A stretch of DNA of 64,000 nucleotides from an uncultured Ruminococcus sp. (GTDB lineage Bacteria > Bacillota > Clostridia > Lachnospirales > Lachnospiraceae). The translations under genes and the position numbers were made by a program. Below, piece by piece: positions 18,060 through 28,962 of this stretch (positions are counted from its first letter, which is position 1; each line of letters starts with the position of its first letter). The stretch covers positions 1 to 64,000 of the forward strand of contig CAJFQC010000015.1 in the NCBI GenBank assembly GCA_904418845.1, written 5' to 3'. Below the pieces are notes generated by a model. The model was not told where the DNA came from and made no database searches. It saw only the letters and a program-made list of their open reading frames with translations.

Positions 18060-18203
18060 ATGAATATTGGTCTTATCCTGCTTATGATTATCGGAGGTTC
18101 CGTAGGTATTTTCGCAACGCTTTACATCTTGATCAGCCTTCCGGCGACGATCGTTCAGAAGATCTACCGGAAAGCGCGTTTCGGAATATCCCTTTTTAAG
18201 TAG
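18060..18203 (+). CDS. 47-aa single-span membrane protein
   Basis: A short gene with a strong ribosome binding site AAAAGGAGTG (18041-18050) starts 107 nt after the KdpE-like regulator. The product begins MNIGLILLMIIGGSVGIFA, one hydrophobic helix of about 25 residues. It continues through LPATIVQKIYRKARFGI to a basic C-terminus, which predicts a membrane peptide with the tail in the cytoplasm. I do not recognise a family. Position after a KdpDE pair recalls KdpF, but the sequence is not clearly KdpF-like. A transcription terminator follows at 18276. Confidence 0.7.
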   Translation: MNIGLILLMIIGGSVGIFATLYILISLPATIVQKIYRKARFGISLFK

Positions 18204-18275
18204 GTTTCATTTTATCGCTCTTTCTTTTTCTGTCGGCTGTAACTTAAATGGTTGCAGCCATATCTATGATATTAA

Positions 18276-18320
18276 AAATCCCGGACTGCATATAATGCAG
18301 ACCGGGATTTGCTTTATTTT
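18276..18320. terminator. Bidirectional terminator between the 47-aa gene and rpoC
   Basis: Outer arms AAATCCCGG (18276-18284) and CCGGGATTT (18302-18310) pair perfectly, with an inner CTGCAT/ATGCAG stem. U-rich tails occur both ways: GCTTTATTTTT on plus and TTTTTAATAT on minus. It serves the plus-strand block and the rpoBC operon, whose stop is at 18357. Confidence 0.88.
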
Positions 18321-18356
18321 TATCACTGTTCTTTGGAAGTGAGTATTCCTTCTGTC

Positions 18357-21300
18357 TTACTCTTCCACAGTTTGATCGCCTGCAAGGACAAGATCCTCCT
18401 CTGTGTCTGTGTTCTCCTCTGCTGCGGAGTCAACATCCTCCGGCATTTCCCCGGACAGTTCGATCTCGTCGTCCATGCCCAGCCCGATCTCTTCATCGAG
18501 ATCGATATCTGTGTTGAGCGACACGTCGCGGTATTTCTTCATACCCGTACCGGCCGGGATATGTTTACCGATGATAACGTTTTCTTTCAGACCTACAAGA
18601 TGATCCACCTTACCCTTGATTGCCGCCTCAGTGAGCACCTTTGTCGTCTCCTGGAAGGATGCCGCTGACAGGAAGGAATCTGTGGCAAGCGAAGCCTTTG
18701 TAATACCGAGCATGATCTGCTCTCCCGTAGCCGGGTCTTTGCCTTCTGCTTCCATCTGCTCGTTGACCTCGTTAAACAGCAGGACGTCTACCATTGTTCC
18801 CGGAAGGAACTCTGTGTCGCCCTTCTCTTCGATGCGGACTTTTTTCAGCATCTGGCGGACAATGACCTCGATATGCTTGTCGTTGATATCAACACCCTGC
18901 AGACGGTATACACGTTGTACTTCCTGCAGCATATAATCCTGTACGGCACGAAGACCTTTGATCTTCAGGATATCGTGCGGGTTTACGCTGCCTTCTGTGA
19001 GCTCGTCGCCAGCCTCAAGCTCTGCGCCGTCCTGCACCTTGATGCGGGAACCGTACGGGATGAGGTAAGCCTTGGATTCGCCTGTCTCGTCGTTTGTGAC
19101 GATGACTTCACGCTTCTTCTTCGTATCGGAGATCGTCGCTTTTCCGGCAAACTCCGTAATGATCGCAAGTCCCTTCGGTTTTCTTGCCTCAAAGAGTTCC
19201 TCGACACGGGGAAGACCCTGTGTGATATCGTCTCCGGCAACACCGCCTGTATGGAAGGTACGCATAGTAAGCTGTGTACCCGGTTCACCAATGGACTGTG
19301 CCGCCACGATACCGACTGCTTCACCGACCTGAACCGCCTCGCCTGTCGCCATGTTTGCGCCGTAGCACTTCGCGCACACGCCGTTCTTGCATTTACATGT
19401 GAGAATAGTACGGATCTTCACCTTCTCAAGCGGTTCGCCGTTCTCGTCAACTCCCCTCTTCATCACGCGCTCAGCGCGGTGCGGTGTGATCATATGGTTC
19501 GCTTTCACAAGCACATTTCCATCTTTGTCCTTGATATCCTCGCATGAGAAACGTCCTGTGATACGCTCCTGAAGGCTCTCGATCTCCTCGTTTCCGTCCA
19601 CAAACGCATGCACATACATGCCCGGTATCTCCTGTCCCGGCTCTACACAGTCAGCGTCATGGATGATCAGTTCCTGGGATACATCGACAAGACGTCTTGT
19701 CAGGTATCCCGAGTCGGCTGTACGAAGCGCCGTATCGGACAGACCTTTACGAGCTCCATGAGCGGACATAAAGTATTCCAGTACGTCCAGACCTTCACGG
19801 AAGTTGGACTTGATCGGAAGTTCGATGGTACGTCCGGTCGTATCCGCCATAAGTCCGCGCATACCTGCAAGCTGTTTGATCTGCTTGTCAGAACCACGGG
19901 CTCCTGAGTCTGCCATCATGAAGATATTGTTGTATTTATCAAGACCTGAAAGCAGCGCGTCCGTCAGCTTGTCATCGGTTGCCTTCCATGTCTCTACGAC
20001 TTCTTTATAACGCTCTTCCTCTGTGATAAGGCCGCGCTTGTAGTTCTTTGTGATGCGGTCCACAGTGTTCTGCGCTTCCTCGATCATCTGCGGCTTCTCC
20101 GGCGGCACCGTCATATCCGAGATGGATACGGTCATAGCTGCCCTTGTGGAGAACTTGTAACCGATAGATTTTACATCATCAAGCACTTCCGCTGTCTGTG
20201 TCGCACCGTGCGTGTTGATGACTTTCTCAAGGATCTGCTTTAACTGTTTCTTTCCCACATGGAAATCCACCTCAAGCATCAGTTCGTTGCCCTCAATCTC
20301 TCTGTCCACGAAACCAAGATCCTGCGGAATGATCTCATTAAACAGGAGACGTCCCAGTGTGGCATCGATCACGCCTGTCTTCTCTGTGCCGTCCGGCATT
20401 ACCTTGGAGACACGCACCTTGATCTGGGAATGGAGAGTGATATATCCGTTCTCATAAGCAAGGATCGCCTCGCTCACACTCTTGAAGAACATACCCTCGC
20501 CCTTTGCTCCCGGCCGAAGCTGTGTCAGATAGTAGATACCAAGGACCATATCCTGAGAAGGAACGGCTACCGGACCGCCGTCGGACGGTTTCAGCAAGTT
20601 GTTAGGTGAGAGCAGAAGGAAACGGCACTCAGCCTGTGCTTCCTGTGACAGCGGCACATGGACTGCCATCTGGTCGCCGTCGAAGTCTGCATTGTACGCT
20701 GTACACACGAGCGGGTGCAGCTTGATCGCTTTACCCTCTACGAGAATCGGCTCAAATGCCTGGATGCCCAGCCTGTGGAGCGTGGGGGCACGGTTTAACA
20801 TGACCGGATGCTCTTTGATGACTTCCTCGAGCACATCCCATACCTCCGGCTGGAGTCTCTCTACCATCTTCTTTGCATTCTTAATATTGTGGGCTGTTCC
20901 GTTTGCTACAAGCTCTTTCATAACGAACGGTTTGAACAGCTCGATGGCCATCTCTTTCGGAAGACCGCACTGATAGATCTTAAGTTCCGGTCCCACGACG
21001 ATAACGGAACGTCCTGAGTAGTCAACACGCTTTCCAAGCAGGTTCTGACGGAAACGTCCGGACTTTCCCTTAAGCATGTCAGACAGTGACTTAAGCGCGC
21101 GGTTACCCGGACCTGTGACCGGCCTGCCGCGGCGTCCGTTGTCAATCAGGGCGTCTACCGCCTCCTGGAGCATACGCTTCTCGTTGCGCACGATGATATC
21201 CGGCGCGCCAAGCTCTAACAGTCTCTTGAGACGGTTGTTTCTGTTGATGATTCTTCTGTATAGGTCGTTTAAGTCAGACGTAGCGAAACGTCCGCCGTCA

Positions 21301-22055
21301 AGCTGTACCATCGGACGAAGATCCGGCGGGATCACCGGGATTGCGGAGAGGATCATCCACTCCGGGCGGTTTCCGGACTCGCGGAACGCCTCTACCACTT
21401 CCAGACGCTTCACGATCCTTGCTCTCTTCTGGCCTGTGGCATTTTCAAGGGAGGCCTGAAGCTCTGCGTACTCTTTCTCAAGGTCAATGCTCTCGAGAAG
21501 TTCTTTGATCGCCTCAGCTCCCATTCCTACGCGGAAAGAACCGCCGCCCCATTTTTCTCTCTGCTCCTGATACTCTGCTTCGGAAAGAATCTGCTTGTTT
21601 TGCAGATCCGTCTCTCCCTTATCGAGAACAATGTAGGATGCAAAGTACAGTACCCTCTCCAGTGTTCTCGGAGAGATATCCAGAACCAGTCCCATACGGC
21701 TTGGAATTCCCTTAAAATACCATATATGTGATACCGGAGCCGCAAGGGCGATGTGCCCCATACGCTCACGGCGCACGCTCGCCTTTGTAACCTCTACTCC
21801 GCACCGGTCGCAGACAACGCCTTTGTAGCGGATCTTCTTGTATTTCCCGCAGTGACACTCCCAGTCTTTGCTCGGCCCGAAGATCTTCTCACAGAACAGA
21901 CCGTCCTTCTCCGGCTTTAATGTCCTGTAATTGATCGTCTCCGGTTTCGTGACCTCGCCTCTGGACCACTCCATAATTTTTTCAGGTGAAGCCAGCCCGA
22001 TCCTGATCGCATCAAATGTTAACGGTTGATATTGTTGTTCATTGTTATTTGGCAT
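18357..22055 (-). CDS. rpoC: DNA-directed RNA polymerase subunit beta'
   Basis: The 1232-aa clamp and catalytic subunit. The N-terminal zinc site is [20 protein letters not shown]. The catalytic Mg2+ loop is [14 protein letters not shown]. The second zinc cluster is visible as [13 protein letters not shown], and the trigger-loop region as [19 protein letters not shown]. The C-terminus is acidic. It starts 17 nt after rpoB and ends just before the bidirectional terminator. Length is typical for Clostridia, which lack the large insertions found in proteobacteria. Confidence 0.98.
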   Translation of the reverse strand: MPNNNEQQYQPLTFDAIRIGLASPEKIMEWSRGEVTKPETINYRTLKPEKDGLFCEKIFGPSKDWECHCGKYKKIRYKGVVCDRCGVEVTKASVRRERMGHIALAAPVSHIWYFKGIPSRMGLVLDISPRTLERVLYFASYIVLDKGETDLQNKQILSEAEYQEQREKWGGGSFRVGMGAEAIKELLESIDLEKEYAELQASLENATGQKRARIVKRLEVVEAFRESGNRPEWMILSAIPVIPPDLRPMVQLDGGRFATSDLNDLYRRIINRNNRLKRLLELGAPDIIVRNEKRMLQEAVDALIDNGRRGRPVTGPGNRALKSLSDMLKGKSGRFRQNLLGKRVDYSGRSVIVVGPELKIYQCGLPKEMAIELFKPFVMKELVANGTAHNIKNAKKMVERLQPEVWDVLEEVIKEHPVMLNRAPTLHRLGIQAFEPILVEGKAIKLHPLVCTAYNADFDGDQMAVHVPLSQEAQAECRFLLLSPNNLLKPSDGGPVAVPSQDMVLGIYYLTQLRPGAKGEGMFFKSVSEAILAYENGYITLHSQIKVRVSKVMPDGTEKTGVIDATLGRLLFNEIIPQDLGFVDREIEGNELMLEVDFHVGKKQLKQILEKVINTHGATQTAEVLDDVKSIGYKFSTRAAMTVSISDMTVPPEKPQMIEEAQNTVDRITKNYKRGLITEEERYKEVVETWKATDDKLTDALLSGLDKYNNIFMMADSGARGSDKQIKQLAGMRGLMADTTGRTIELPIKSNFREGLDVLEYFMSAHGARKGLSDTALRTADSGYLTRRLVDVSQELIIHDADCVEPGQEIPGMYVHAFVDGNEEIESLQERITGRFSCEDIKDKDGNVLVKANHMITPHRAERVMKRGVDENGEPLEKVKIRTILTCKCKNGVCAKCYGANMATGEAVQVGEAVGIVAAQSIGEPGTQLTMRTFHTGGVAGDDITQGLPRVEELFEARKPKGLAIITEFAGKATISDTKKKREVIVTNDETGESKAYLIPYGSRIKVQDGAELEAGDELTEGSVNPHDILKIKGLRAVQDYMLQEVQRVYRLQGVDINDKHIEVIVRQMLKKVRIEEKGDTEFLPGTMVDVLLFNEVNEQMEAEGKDPATGEQIMLGITKASLATDSFLSAASFQETTKVLTEAAIKGKVDHLVGLKENVIIGKHIPAGTGMKKYRDVSLNTDIDLDEEIGLGMDDEIELSGEMPEDVDSAAEENTDTEEDLVLAGDQTVEE

Positions 22056-22072
22056 AGATATGGCTCCTCCTG

Positions 22073-25000
22073 TTATTCTTCATCATAATCGGAATACTCG
22101 TCGAAATCGATGACGTCCAGATCTACATCATCCGGCTCTTCCTCTTCCGGCTCCACGTCCTCAAGTTCCTCGCCTACGAACTCCTGCTCGGTAAATCCAT
22201 GCTCACCAAAGGACTCGTTCTCATCGCGGTACTTTCTGTCTCCCTCGATAATATGGCGCAGGTCTGTCTCGCCGTAATCCACGTTCTCCATGATCTCAAC
22301 CTCTGTATTGTCGTCACGCAGCACGCGCACATCCAGAGCCAGTGACTGGAGCTCTTTTAAAAGCACCTTGAAGGATTCCGGAATACCCGGTTCCGGGATG
22401 TTCTCTCCCTTGATAATCGCCTCGTACGTCTTAACACGTCCTACCACATCGTCAGATTTCACTGTCAGGATCTCCTGCAGCGTGTAGGACGCACCGTAAG
22501 CCTCAAGCGCCCACACCTCCATCTCACCGAAACGCTGTCCGCCGAACTGTGCTTTACCGCCCAGTGGCTGCTGTGTGACAAGTGAGTACGGGCCGGTAGA
22601 ACGCGCGTGAATCTTGTCGTCTACCAGATGGTGGAGCTTCAGATAGTGCATGTGTCCGATCGTAACCGGGCTGTCAAAGAACTCTCCGGTACGTCCGTCA
22701 CGCAGACGAACCTTACCGTCTCTTGAGAGAGGCACACCCTTCCAAAGCTTCCTGTGCTCTCTGTTCTCAGAGAGATACTCAAGCACCTCAGGAAGCAGTT
22801 CCTGTCCATGCTTCTTCTTAAACTCTTCCCACTCAAGGTTTACATAGTCATTGGCCAGATCGAGGGTATCCATAATGTCAATCTCATTCGCACCGTCGAA
22901 TACCGGCGTGGAGATGTTAAATCCAAGTGCTTTTGCCGCAAGGCTCAAGTGGATCTCGAGCACCTGTCCGATATTCATACGGGAAGGCACGCCCAGCGGG
23001 TTGAGTACAATATCCAGCGGACGTCCATTCGGAAGGAACGGCATATCCTCCACCGGAAGCACGCGGGAAACAACACCCTTGTTGCCGTGGCGTCCCGCCA
23101 TCTTATCTCCAACGGAGATCTTTCTCTTCTGCGCAATGTAGATACGCACTGCCTGGTTCACACCCGGAGACAGTTCGTCGCCGTTCTCCCGTGTGAATAC
23201 CTTGGCGTCCACAACGATACCATACTCGCCGTGTGGAACTTTTAGGGAAGTATCCCTTACCTCACGGGCTTTCTCGCCAAAGATCGCGCGGAGCAGTCTC
23301 TCCTCTGCCGTCAGCTCAGTCTCACCCTTGGGGGTTACTTTTCCGACAAGGATATCTCCCGCACGCACTTCCGCACCAATGCGGATGATGCCTCGTTCAT
23401 CCAGATCTTTGAGTGCGTCGTCACCCACACCAGGGATATCTCTTGTGATCTCCTCAGGTCCGAGTTTTGTATCTCTTGCCTCTGCCTCATATTCTTCGAT
23501 ATGGACAGAAGTATAAACGTCATCCTGCACCAGTCGCTCGCTTAAGAGAACGGCATCCTCATAGTTGTAACCTTCCCATGTCATGAATCCGATGAGCGGG
23601 TTCTTTCCGAGAGCCATCTCGCCGCCGGATGTGGACGGACCGTCCGCAATGACCTGCCCGGCCTCTACCATATCGCCCTTATTGACGATCGGCCTCTGGT
23701 TGTAGCAGTTGCTCTGATTGCTTCGCTGGAACTTCGTCAGCTTATAAGCTGCCTTCGTTCCATCCCGGTGACGGATCACGATCTCCTTGGATGTGGAACT
23801 CTCCACCTCGCCTGCCTGCTCTGCGACCACACACACGCCGGAGTCCACTGCTGCTTTTACTTCCATACCCGTTCCGACTACCGGAGCTTCCGTGGTTAGG
23901 AGCGGCACTGCCTGACGCTGCATGTTCGATCCCATAAGGGCGCGGTTGGCGTCATCGTTCTCAAGGAACGGAATAAGTGCCGTAGCGACAGAGAATACCA
24001 TCTTCGGAGAAACGTCCATGTAATCGAACTTACTTCTCTCGTACTCCTGTGTCTCCTCACGGTAACGACCGGATACATTCTTATGGATAAAGTGGCCCTC
24101 CTCGTCAAGCGGTGTGTTAGCCTGCGCCACATGATAGTTATCCTCTTCATCGGCAGTCATGTATACGACTTCTTCTGTAACGACCGGGTTCTCCGGATCT
24201 GTCTTATCGATCTTTCTGTACGGAGCCTCAACGAAACCGTACTGATTGATCCTTGCGTATGTCGCAAGGGAGTTGATCAGGCCGATATTCGGGCCCTCAG
24301 GAGTCTCGATCGGGCACATTCTTCCGTAATGGGAGTAGTGTACGTCGCGGACCTCGAACCCTGCGCGGTCTCTGGAAAGACCACCCGGTCCCAGCGCGGA
24401 AAGACGTCTCTTGTGAGTCAGCTCGCCCAGCGGGTTGTTCTGGTCCATGAACTGCGAAAGCTGTGAGGAACCGAAGAACTCTTTCACCGCTGCCGTCACC
24501 GGCTTGATATTGATCAGCGACTGCGGAGAAATTCCTTCCTGATCCTGTGTCGTCATACGCTCGCGCACAACTCTCTCCAGTCTGGACAGACCGATCCTGT
24601 ACTGGTTCTGAAGCAGCTCACCTACCGCGCGGATACGGCGGTTGCCCAGATGGTCGATGTCGTCGTCATTTCCCATGTCATACTCAAGGTGCATGTTATA
24701 ATTAATAGAAGCTAAAATATCTTCCTTTGTGATATGCTTCGGGATCAGATCGTGAAGATCGCGGCGGATCATGCTCTTCATCTCCTCCACATCCCCTGCG
24801 GACTCCTCAATGATGCCTGCCAGCACCGGGTAAAATACCTGCTCTGTCACGCCCACTTCCCTGGGATCAATGTCAACCACCGCCTGAAGATCTACCATCA
24901 TATTGGAAAGGATCTTGATATTTCTTGACTCGTCCTCTCCTTCTACCCAGATAAACGGAACGGCGCTGTTCTGGATCGCATCCGCCAGTTCACGGGTAAT

Positions 25001-25942
25001 CTTTGTCCCTTTTTCAGCCACAATGTCTCCTGTCAGCGGACTTACTACATCCTCTGCAAGAATCTGGCCGTTCACACGGTTTCTGAACATAAGCTTCTTA
25101 TTGAACTTATAACGTCCGACCTTCGCCAGATCGTAACGTCTCGGATCAAAGAACATGCTGTTGATCAGGCTCTCCGCGCTGTCCACAGCCAGCGGCTCTC
25201 CCGGACGGATCTTTTTGTATAACTCTAACAGACCCTCCTGATAGTTCTCAGCAGTGTCCTTTCCAAAGCTCGCGAGGATCTTGGGCTCCTCACCGAACAA
25301 ATCTATAATCTCTGCGTTCGTACCGATACCAAGAGCACGGATCAGGACTGTGATCGGCACCTTCCTTGTACGGTCCACGCGCACATAAAAAACGTCGTTG
25401 GAGTCAGTCTCATACTCAAGCCATGCGCCTCTGTTCGGGATCACGGTCGCCGAATAGAGCTTCTTACCAAGCTTATCGTGGGCGATGCCATAATAGATAC
25501 CCGGAGAACGCACGAGCTGGCTGACGATAACACGCTCTGCCCCGTTGATGACAAAGGTTCCGGTCTTGGTCATCAGCGGAAGGTCTCCCATGAAGATCTC
25601 ATGCTCATTGATCTCATCTGTCTCTTTATTGTGGAGCCTTACCCTGACTTTCAGGGGTGCCGCATAAGTCGCGTCGCGCTCTTTGCACTCGTCGATCGTG
25701 TATTTCACATCATCTTCGTCGCAAAGTGTGAAATCCACAAATTCCAGACTTAAGTGTCCGCTGTAATCAGCGATTGGGGAAATATCGCCGAACACTTCTT
25801 TGAGTCCTTCATCCAGAAACCACTGGTAGGAATCCTTCTGAACTTCAATGAGGTTCGGCATCTCCAATACTTCCTTTTGCCTGGAATAGCTCATGCGGAA
25901 GCTTTTTCCGGTTTTAATGGGACGGATCCTGTTTTTCTCCAT
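22073..25942 (-). CDS. rpoB: DNA-directed RNA polymerase subunit beta
   Basis: The 1289-aa beta subunit forms the catalytic cleft with beta'. The rifampicin region reads [20 protein letters not shown] and then [20 protein letters not shown]; the residues at the classical resistance positions (Asp, His, Ser) are wild type, implying rifampicin sensitivity by analogy with E. coli. The ATG at 25942 is preferred because the GTG at 25954 touches the GAGGAG ribosome binding site. It has its own strong promoter, separate from rplJL. Confidence 0.98.
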   Translation of the reverse strand: MEKNRIRPIKTGKSFRMSYSRQKEVLEMPNLIEVQKDSYQWFLDEGLKEVFGDISPIADYSGHLSLEFVDFTLCDEDDVKYTIDECKERDATYAAPLKVRVRLHNKETDEINEHEIFMGDLPLMTKTGTFVINGAERVIVSQLVRSPGIYYGIAHDKLGKKLYSATVIPNRGAWLEYETDSNDVFYVRVDRTRKVPITVLIRALGIGTNAEIIDLFGEEPKILASFGKDTAENYQEGLLELYKKIRPGEPLAVDSAESLINSMFFDPRRYDLAKVGRYKFNKKLMFRNRVNGQILAEDVVSPLTGDIVAEKGTKITRELADAIQNSAVPFIWVEGEDESRNIKILSNMMVDLQAVVDIDPREVGVTEQVFYPVLAGIIEESAGDVEEMKSMIRRDLHDLIPKHITKEDILASINYNMHLEYDMGNDDDIDHLGNRRIRAVGELLQNQYRIGLSRLERVVRERMTTQDQEGISPQSLINIKPVTAAVKEFFGSSQLSQFMDQNNPLGELTHKRRLSALGPGGLSRDRAGFEVRDVHYSHYGRMCPIETPEGPNIGLINSLATYARINQYGFVEAPYRKIDKTDPENPVVTEEVVYMTADEEDNYHVAQANTPLDEEGHFIHKNVSGRYREETQEYERSKFDYMDVSPKMVFSVATALIPFLENDDANRALMGSNMQRQAVPLLTTEAPVVGTGMEVKAAVDSGVCVVAEQAGEVESSTSKEIVIRHRDGTKAAYKLTKFQRSNQSNCYNQRPIVNKGDMVEAGQVIADGPSTSGGEMALGKNPLIGFMTWEGYNYEDAVLLSERLVQDDVYTSVHIEEYEAEARDTKLGPEEITRDIPGVGDDALKDLDERGIIRIGAEVRAGDILVGKVTPKGETELTAEERLLRAIFGEKAREVRDTSLKVPHGEYGIVVDAKVFTRENGDELSPGVNQAVRIYIAQKRKISVGDKMAGRHGNKGVVSRVLPVEDMPFLPNGRPLDIVLNPLGVPSRMNIGQVLEIHLSLAAKALGFNISTPVFDGANEIDIMDTLDLANDYVNLEWEEFKKKHGQELLPEVLEYLSENREHRKLWKGVPLSRDGKVRLRDGRTGEFFDSPVTIGHMHYLKLHHLVDDKIHARSTGPYSLVTQQPLGGKAQFGGQRFGEMEVWALEAYGASYTLQEILTVKSDDVVGRVKTYEAIIKGENIPEPGIPESFKVLLKELQSLALDVRVLRDDNTEVEIMENVDYGETDLRHIIEGDRKYRDENESFGEHGFTEQEFVGEELEDVEPEEEEPDDVDLDVIDFDEYSDYDEE

Positions 25943-26104
25943 TGACGTTTTCACTCCTCTGTTTTATTTTCAATCACCCGTAAGACTGTTCACACACTGA
26001 TGTATCCCGCCGGATGATCTAAACCCCTATAATATGAAAAGAGCCGTGTAACAGTAATGTCTGTCTGCTAATATGGCATAGCTTTCCATAATAGTGCATT
26101 TTTT

Positions 26105-26134
26105 ACTATAACACACAGCTCTTTTTATTGTCAA
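26105..26134 (-). promoter_or_regulatory. rpoBC promoter
   Basis: TTGACA (26134-26129), 18-bp spacer, TATAGT (26110-26105) on the minus strand. The start is predicted near 26098, giving a leader of about 155 nt before rpoB. Confidence 0.82.
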
Positions 26135-26154
26135 CAACATTTTTTCGATTTTTC

Positions 26155-26183
26155 TTGACATTTTTCCCTGATTATGGTATAGC
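26155..26183 (+). promoter_or_regulatory. Divergent plus-strand promoter-like sequence facing rplL
   Basis: TTGACA (26155-26160), 17 bp, TATAGC (26178-26183) on the plus strand, back to back with the rpoB promoter. A transcript from here would run antisense into rplL. No plus-strand gene lies downstream. Confidence 0.45.
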
Positions 26184-26216
26184 GCATCCGGACATATACC
26201 GGATGCCATTCAGGGA
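26165..26216. other. Large stem-loop between rplL and rpoB
   Basis: TCCCTGA (26165-26171) pairs with TCAGGGA (26210-26216). Inside, GCATCCGG (26184-26191) pairs perfectly with CCGGATGC (26199-26206). It lies between the rplL terminator and the rpoB promoter. Role unknown; it could be a read-through processing site. Confidence 0.5.
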
Positions 26217-26252
26217 AGAAAGAGCCGCAGAAGGACTTATCCCCTGCGGCTC
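26214..26252 (-). terminator. Terminator after rplL
   Basis: GAGCCGCAG and CTGCGGCTC (26222-26230, 26244-26252) form a perfect 9-bp stem, followed on the minus strand by TTTCTTCC. It should end much of the rplJL transcript before rpoB, in line with a separate rpoB promoter. Confidence 0.75.
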
Positions 26253-26272
26253 ACACCTCTTTATCAACTGTA

Positions 26273-26647
26273 TTATTTCATGTTAACTTCAGCGCCCTCA
26301 GCCTCAAGTTTAGTCTTGATCTCCTCAGCCTCTGCCTTAGAAACGCCCTCTTTAAGTACCTTCGGCGCTCCATCTACAAGCTCTTTCGCCTCTTTCAGTC
26401 CAAGGCCTGTGATCTCACGTACAACTTTGATAACCTTAACCTTAGAAGCACCTGCGGATACAAGTTCTACATCAAACTCATCCTTCTCCTCTGCTGCCGC
26501 AGCCTCTCCGCCTGCTGCCGCAACTACAACGCCTGCTGCCGCAGATACGCCGAACTCTTCTTCACAAGCCTTAACAAGCTCGTTTAACTCTAATACTGAT
26601 AACTCTTTGATCGCTTCGATCATTTCAGCTGTTGTCATCTTAGCCAT
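26273..26647 (-). CDS. rplL: 50S ribosomal protein L7/L12
   Basis: The 124-aa stalk protein recruits translation factors. It shows the N-terminal dimerisation helices ([20 protein letters not shown]), an Ala/Glu-rich hinge ([16 protein letters not shown]) and the C-terminal factor-binding domain ([20 protein letters not shown]). It follows rplJ by 84 nt and ends at a strong terminator. Confidence 0.98.
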   Translation of the reverse strand: MAKMTTAEMIEAIKELSVLELNELVKACEEEFGVSAAAGVVVAAAGGEAAAAEEKDEFDVELVSAGASKVKVIKVVREITGLGLKEAKELVDGAPKVLKEGVSKAEAEEIKTKLEAEGAEVNMK

Positions 26648-26731
26648 TTTACATATCCTCCATTTTCATGTTTTATTTTCAGATTATTACTTACCCTTTA
26701 CAGGCGATATTTCCGGGAAATACCCCCGCTG

Positions 26732-27289
26732 TTATGAGTCTGCTTCCGGTGTTTCGGCCGGAGCTTCTGTCGTCTCGGCCGCAGCCTCCGCCGCCTCTGC
26801 CGATTCGCCGCCCTGCTCCGCAATCTGCTTCATAACACGGGCAAAATTCGTAATCGGTGACTGTAAGCTTCCGAGAAGTTTGGAAAGAAGTTCTTCTCTT
26901 GACGGGATCTTGGAGAGCTCTGTAAGCCCGGCAACGTCATAGACTGTTCCTTCCACGACACCGCCCTTAAGTTCAAGTGCCTGAGCATCCTTGGCAAACT
27001 TGCACAGAATTCTTGCCGGTGCTGTCGCGTCATCCTTGGATATCGCGATCGCACTCGGTCCTTCCAGACAGTTATCAAGACCTGCGAATTCAGTTCCTTC
27101 GAAAGCTCTCTTCATCATCGTGTTCTTGTATACCTTGTAGATGATTCCCGCTTCTCTGAGCTGCTTACGCAGTTCTGTGTCCTGAGCAACAGTAAGTCCG
27201 CGGTAGTCAACAAGAACAACTGACTGAGCGCCTTTGATCTCTTCTGCGATTGCCTGTACGATCGGCTGTTTTAATTCAACTTTTGCCAC
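26732..27289 (-). CDS. rplJ: 50S ribosomal protein L10
   Basis: L10 anchors the L7/L12 stalk. The 185-aa product from the GTG at 27289 begins AKVELKQPIVQAIAEEIKGA, the family-typical N-terminus, with GGAGGTG 9 nt upstream; the in-frame ORF can be extended to 27301 but runs into that site. The C-terminus is an Ala/Glu-rich tail (ESAEAAEAAAETTEAPAETP), longer than usual. Expression is governed by an L10 leader with an attenuator-like hairpin. Confidence 0.96.
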   Translation of the reverse strand: MAKVELKQPIVQAIAEEIKGAQSVVLVDYRGLTVAQDTELRKQLREAGIIYKVYKNTMMKRAFEGTEFAGLDNCLEGPSAIAISKDDATAPARILCKFAKDAQALELKGGVVEGTVYDVAGLTELSKIPSREELLSKLLGSLQSPITNFARVMKQIAEQGGESAEAAEAAAETTEAPAETPEADS

Positions 27290-27477
27290 TTTCTGGTACA
27301 CCTCCTTATATTATTCGCGTGTACTGCCAAAGTTTTCCGCATTGCAGCGGTATAAAAAACCTCTGTGCCAAAAGACACAGAGGTTTGTAAATTCATACTT
27401 ACGTAATAAATCTAACTTTCCTCGGCAGGCGGGAACACCCTTACGCTTTACAGCGCCTGCTGTCTTCGGCAGTTGCT
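27290..27477 (-). promoter_or_regulatory. L10 leader RNA with attenuator hairpin
   Basis: The rplJ leader carries the L10 leader signature GCCGAAGACAGCAGGCGC, with CCTGCCGAGG as partner strand (region 27420-27474). Downstream, AAACCTCTGTG and CACAGAGGTTT (27357-27386) form a perfect 11-bp stem followed on the minus strand by TTTTTTATA, an intrinsic terminator. Binding of the L10(L12)4 complex controls this operon in Bacillus and E. coli; attenuation at this hairpin is inference. Confidence 0.88.
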
Positions 27478-27482
27478 GATAT

Positions 27483-27511
27483 AGCATATCACAGTATGTT
27501 TTACCTGTCAA
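27483..27511 (-). promoter_or_regulatory. rplJL promoter
   Basis: TTGACA (27511-27506), 17 bp, TATGCT (27488-27483) on the minus strand, with the start near 27476 at the head of the L10 leader. Confidence 0.8.
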
Positions 27512-27594
27512 GCATTTTCTGAATTTGTTTTTTCATATTTTTCAAAATATTCCATAACATTACAATCAATGCTGCCCGCTTTCTCCCATTATAA

Positions 27595-27644
27595 CATAAA
27601 AGGACATTTTTCGAATCTTATAACCGATCCAAAAAAATGTCCTT
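27595..27644 (-). terminator. Terminator after rplA
   Basis: AAGGACATTTTT and AAAAATGTCCTT (27633-27644 with 27600-27611) pair around a loop of about 21 nt, followed on the minus strand by TTATG. It lies about 30 nt past the rplA stop. The tail is weak, so the call is moderate. Confidence 0.6.
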
Positions 27645-27673
27645 CTCCTCTGATAAATCTATATCTTTTTCAA

Positions 27674-28366
27674 TTACGCGAGTTTCATCGGATTGACCTT
27701 CACGCCTGGACCCATTGTAGATGTAAGAGTCACGCTTTTAAGGAACTGGCCCTTAACCGCTGCCGGTCTCGCCTTGTTAACCGCGTCGATAAGCGTCTGG
27801 AAGTTGTCCGCTAACTGCTCCTCAGTAAAGGATGCTTTACCGATCGGCACATGAATAATATTTGTCTTGTCGAGTCTGTACTCGATCTTACCGGCCTTGA
27901 TGTCGTTGACAGCCTTTGTCACGTCCATAGTAACTGTTCCGGCCTTCGGGTTCGGCATGAGACCCTTCGGTCCAAGAACACGTCCGAGGCGTCCTACAAC
28001 GCCCATCATGTCCGGTGTGGCAACAACTACGTCAAAGTCAAGCCAGCCCTCGTTCTGGATCTTCGGGATCAGCTCGTCTCCGCCTACAAAATCAGCGCCT
28101 GCCGCTTTTGCTTCCTCAGCCTTTGCGTCCTTAGCGAACACAAGGATACGGACTTTCTTACCTGTTCCGTGCGGAAGCACAACCGCACCGCGGATCTGCT
28201 GATCAGCATGACGTCCGTCGCATCCCGTTCTGATGTGAGCCTCGATCGTCTCGTCAAACTTTGCTGTTGCCGCTTTCTTTACTAATGCTACTGCTTCTTC
28301 CTTGTCGTAGAGGTTTCCTCTTTCGATCAGTTTCGCAGCTTCGATATATTTCTTTCCTCGTTTCAT
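27674..28366 (-). CDS. rplA: 50S ribosomal protein L1
   Basis: L1 forms the mobile L1 stalk of 23S rRNA and is a known translational repressor of the L11-L1 operon. The 230-aa product begins [20 protein letters not shown] and has the family segments [20 protein letters not shown] and the [12 protein letters not shown] motif. It is separated from rplK by an unusually long 161-nt spacer, which contains one copy of a putative L1-binding element and a 70-nt direct-repeat unit. Confidence 0.98.
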   Translation of the reverse strand: MKRGKKYIEAAKLIERGNLYDKEEAVALVKKAATAKFDETIEAHIRTGCDGRHADQQIRGAVVLPHGTGKKVRILVFAKDAKAEEAKAAGADFVGGDELIPKIQNEGWLDFDVVVATPDMMGVVGRLGRVLGPKGLMPNPKAGTVTMDVTKAVNDIKAGKIEYRLDKTNIIHVPIGKASFTEEQLADNFQTLIDAVNKARPAAVKGQFLKSVTLTSTMGPGVKVNPMKLA

Positions 28367-28376
28367 TTTACAATAA

Positions 28377-28414
28377 CCTCCTTGTGGTGTTTGCGGGATC
28401 TTGCCCCTCCCACT
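28377..28414 (-). promoter_or_regulatory. Putative L1-binding element, copy A (before rplA)
   Basis: On the minus strand the element reads GTGGGAGGGGC, a short hairpin, then ACACCACAAGGAGG, so it includes the rplA ribosome binding site. GTGG pairs with CCAC and GGG with CCC around an asymmetric internal loop. It is 32/38 identical to the element before rplK, at the same distance from the start codon. It resembles the L1 site of 23S rRNA (GGUGGGAGGCUU with AAUACCACCC). Confidence 0.7.
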
Positions 28415-28445
28415 TCTGTTTCATAGCTTCTAACAATCAGATCCA

Positions 28446-28527
28446 TCGCCAAATGCTAAGGTACTTCCCTTCGCTAAGCTCGCGGAACGGAATTCGCACT
28501 AGGCTCAAAAAGACCTCGCCAAGTGCT
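28446..28527. repeat. 70-bp direct-repeat unit between rplK and rplA
   Basis: TCGCCAAATGCT (28446-28457) and TCGCCAAGTGCT (28516-28527) are 11/12 identical and 70 bp apart. The second copy abuts the rplK stop codon. Between them are GC-rich, partly self-complementary stretches. It could be a small inserted element or structured spacer; no coding potential is seen. Confidence 0.45.
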
Positions 28528-28953
28528 CTATTCCTCTACAACGACACCCATGGAACGGCATGTTCCGGCCACCATGCTCATCGCCGCCTCAACGCTTGCC
28601 GCGTTAAGATCCGGCATCTTCATCTCAGCAATCTCCTGAAGCTGAGCCTTTGTGATCGTTGCAACCTTATTCTTGTTCGGTACGCCTGATCCGGACTGGA
28701 TCTTGCACGCCTTCTTGATCAGGACTGCAGCCGGCGGTGTCTTTGTGATGAAGCTGAAGCTTCTGTCATTGTATACCGTGATGACAACCGGGATGATCAG
28801 GTCCCCCTGGTCTGCTGTTCTTGCGTTGAACTGCTTTGTAAACTCAACGATGTTTACTCCGTGCTGTCCGAGCGCAGGACCAACCGGCGGCGCCGGAGTT
28901 GCCTTGCCGGCAGGAATCTGTAATTTGATATAACCTTCTACTTTTTTTGCCAT
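28528..28953 (-). CDS. rplK: 50S ribosomal protein L11
   Basis: L11 binds the GTPase-centre rRNA and is needed for stringent-response sensing. The 141-aa product from the ATG at 28953 begins [20 protein letters not shown] and contains [20 protein letters not shown]; a TTG six bases upstream is in frame but less likely. The preceding leader holds copy B of the putative L1-binding element. It follows nusG by 52 nt. Confidence 0.97.
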   Translation of the reverse strand: MAKKVEGYIKLQIPAGKATPAPPVGPALGQHGVNIVEFTKQFNARTADQGDLIIPVVITVYNDRSFSFITKTPPAAVLIKKACKIQSGSGVPNKNKVATITKAQLQEIAEMKMPDLNAASVEAAMSMVAGTCRSMGVVVEE

Positions 28954-28962
28954 TTTCAATTA

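Noticed and set aside
18873-19547. 224-codon open frame on the plus strand
   Set aside because: It is antisense to rpoC and has no recognisable protein features.
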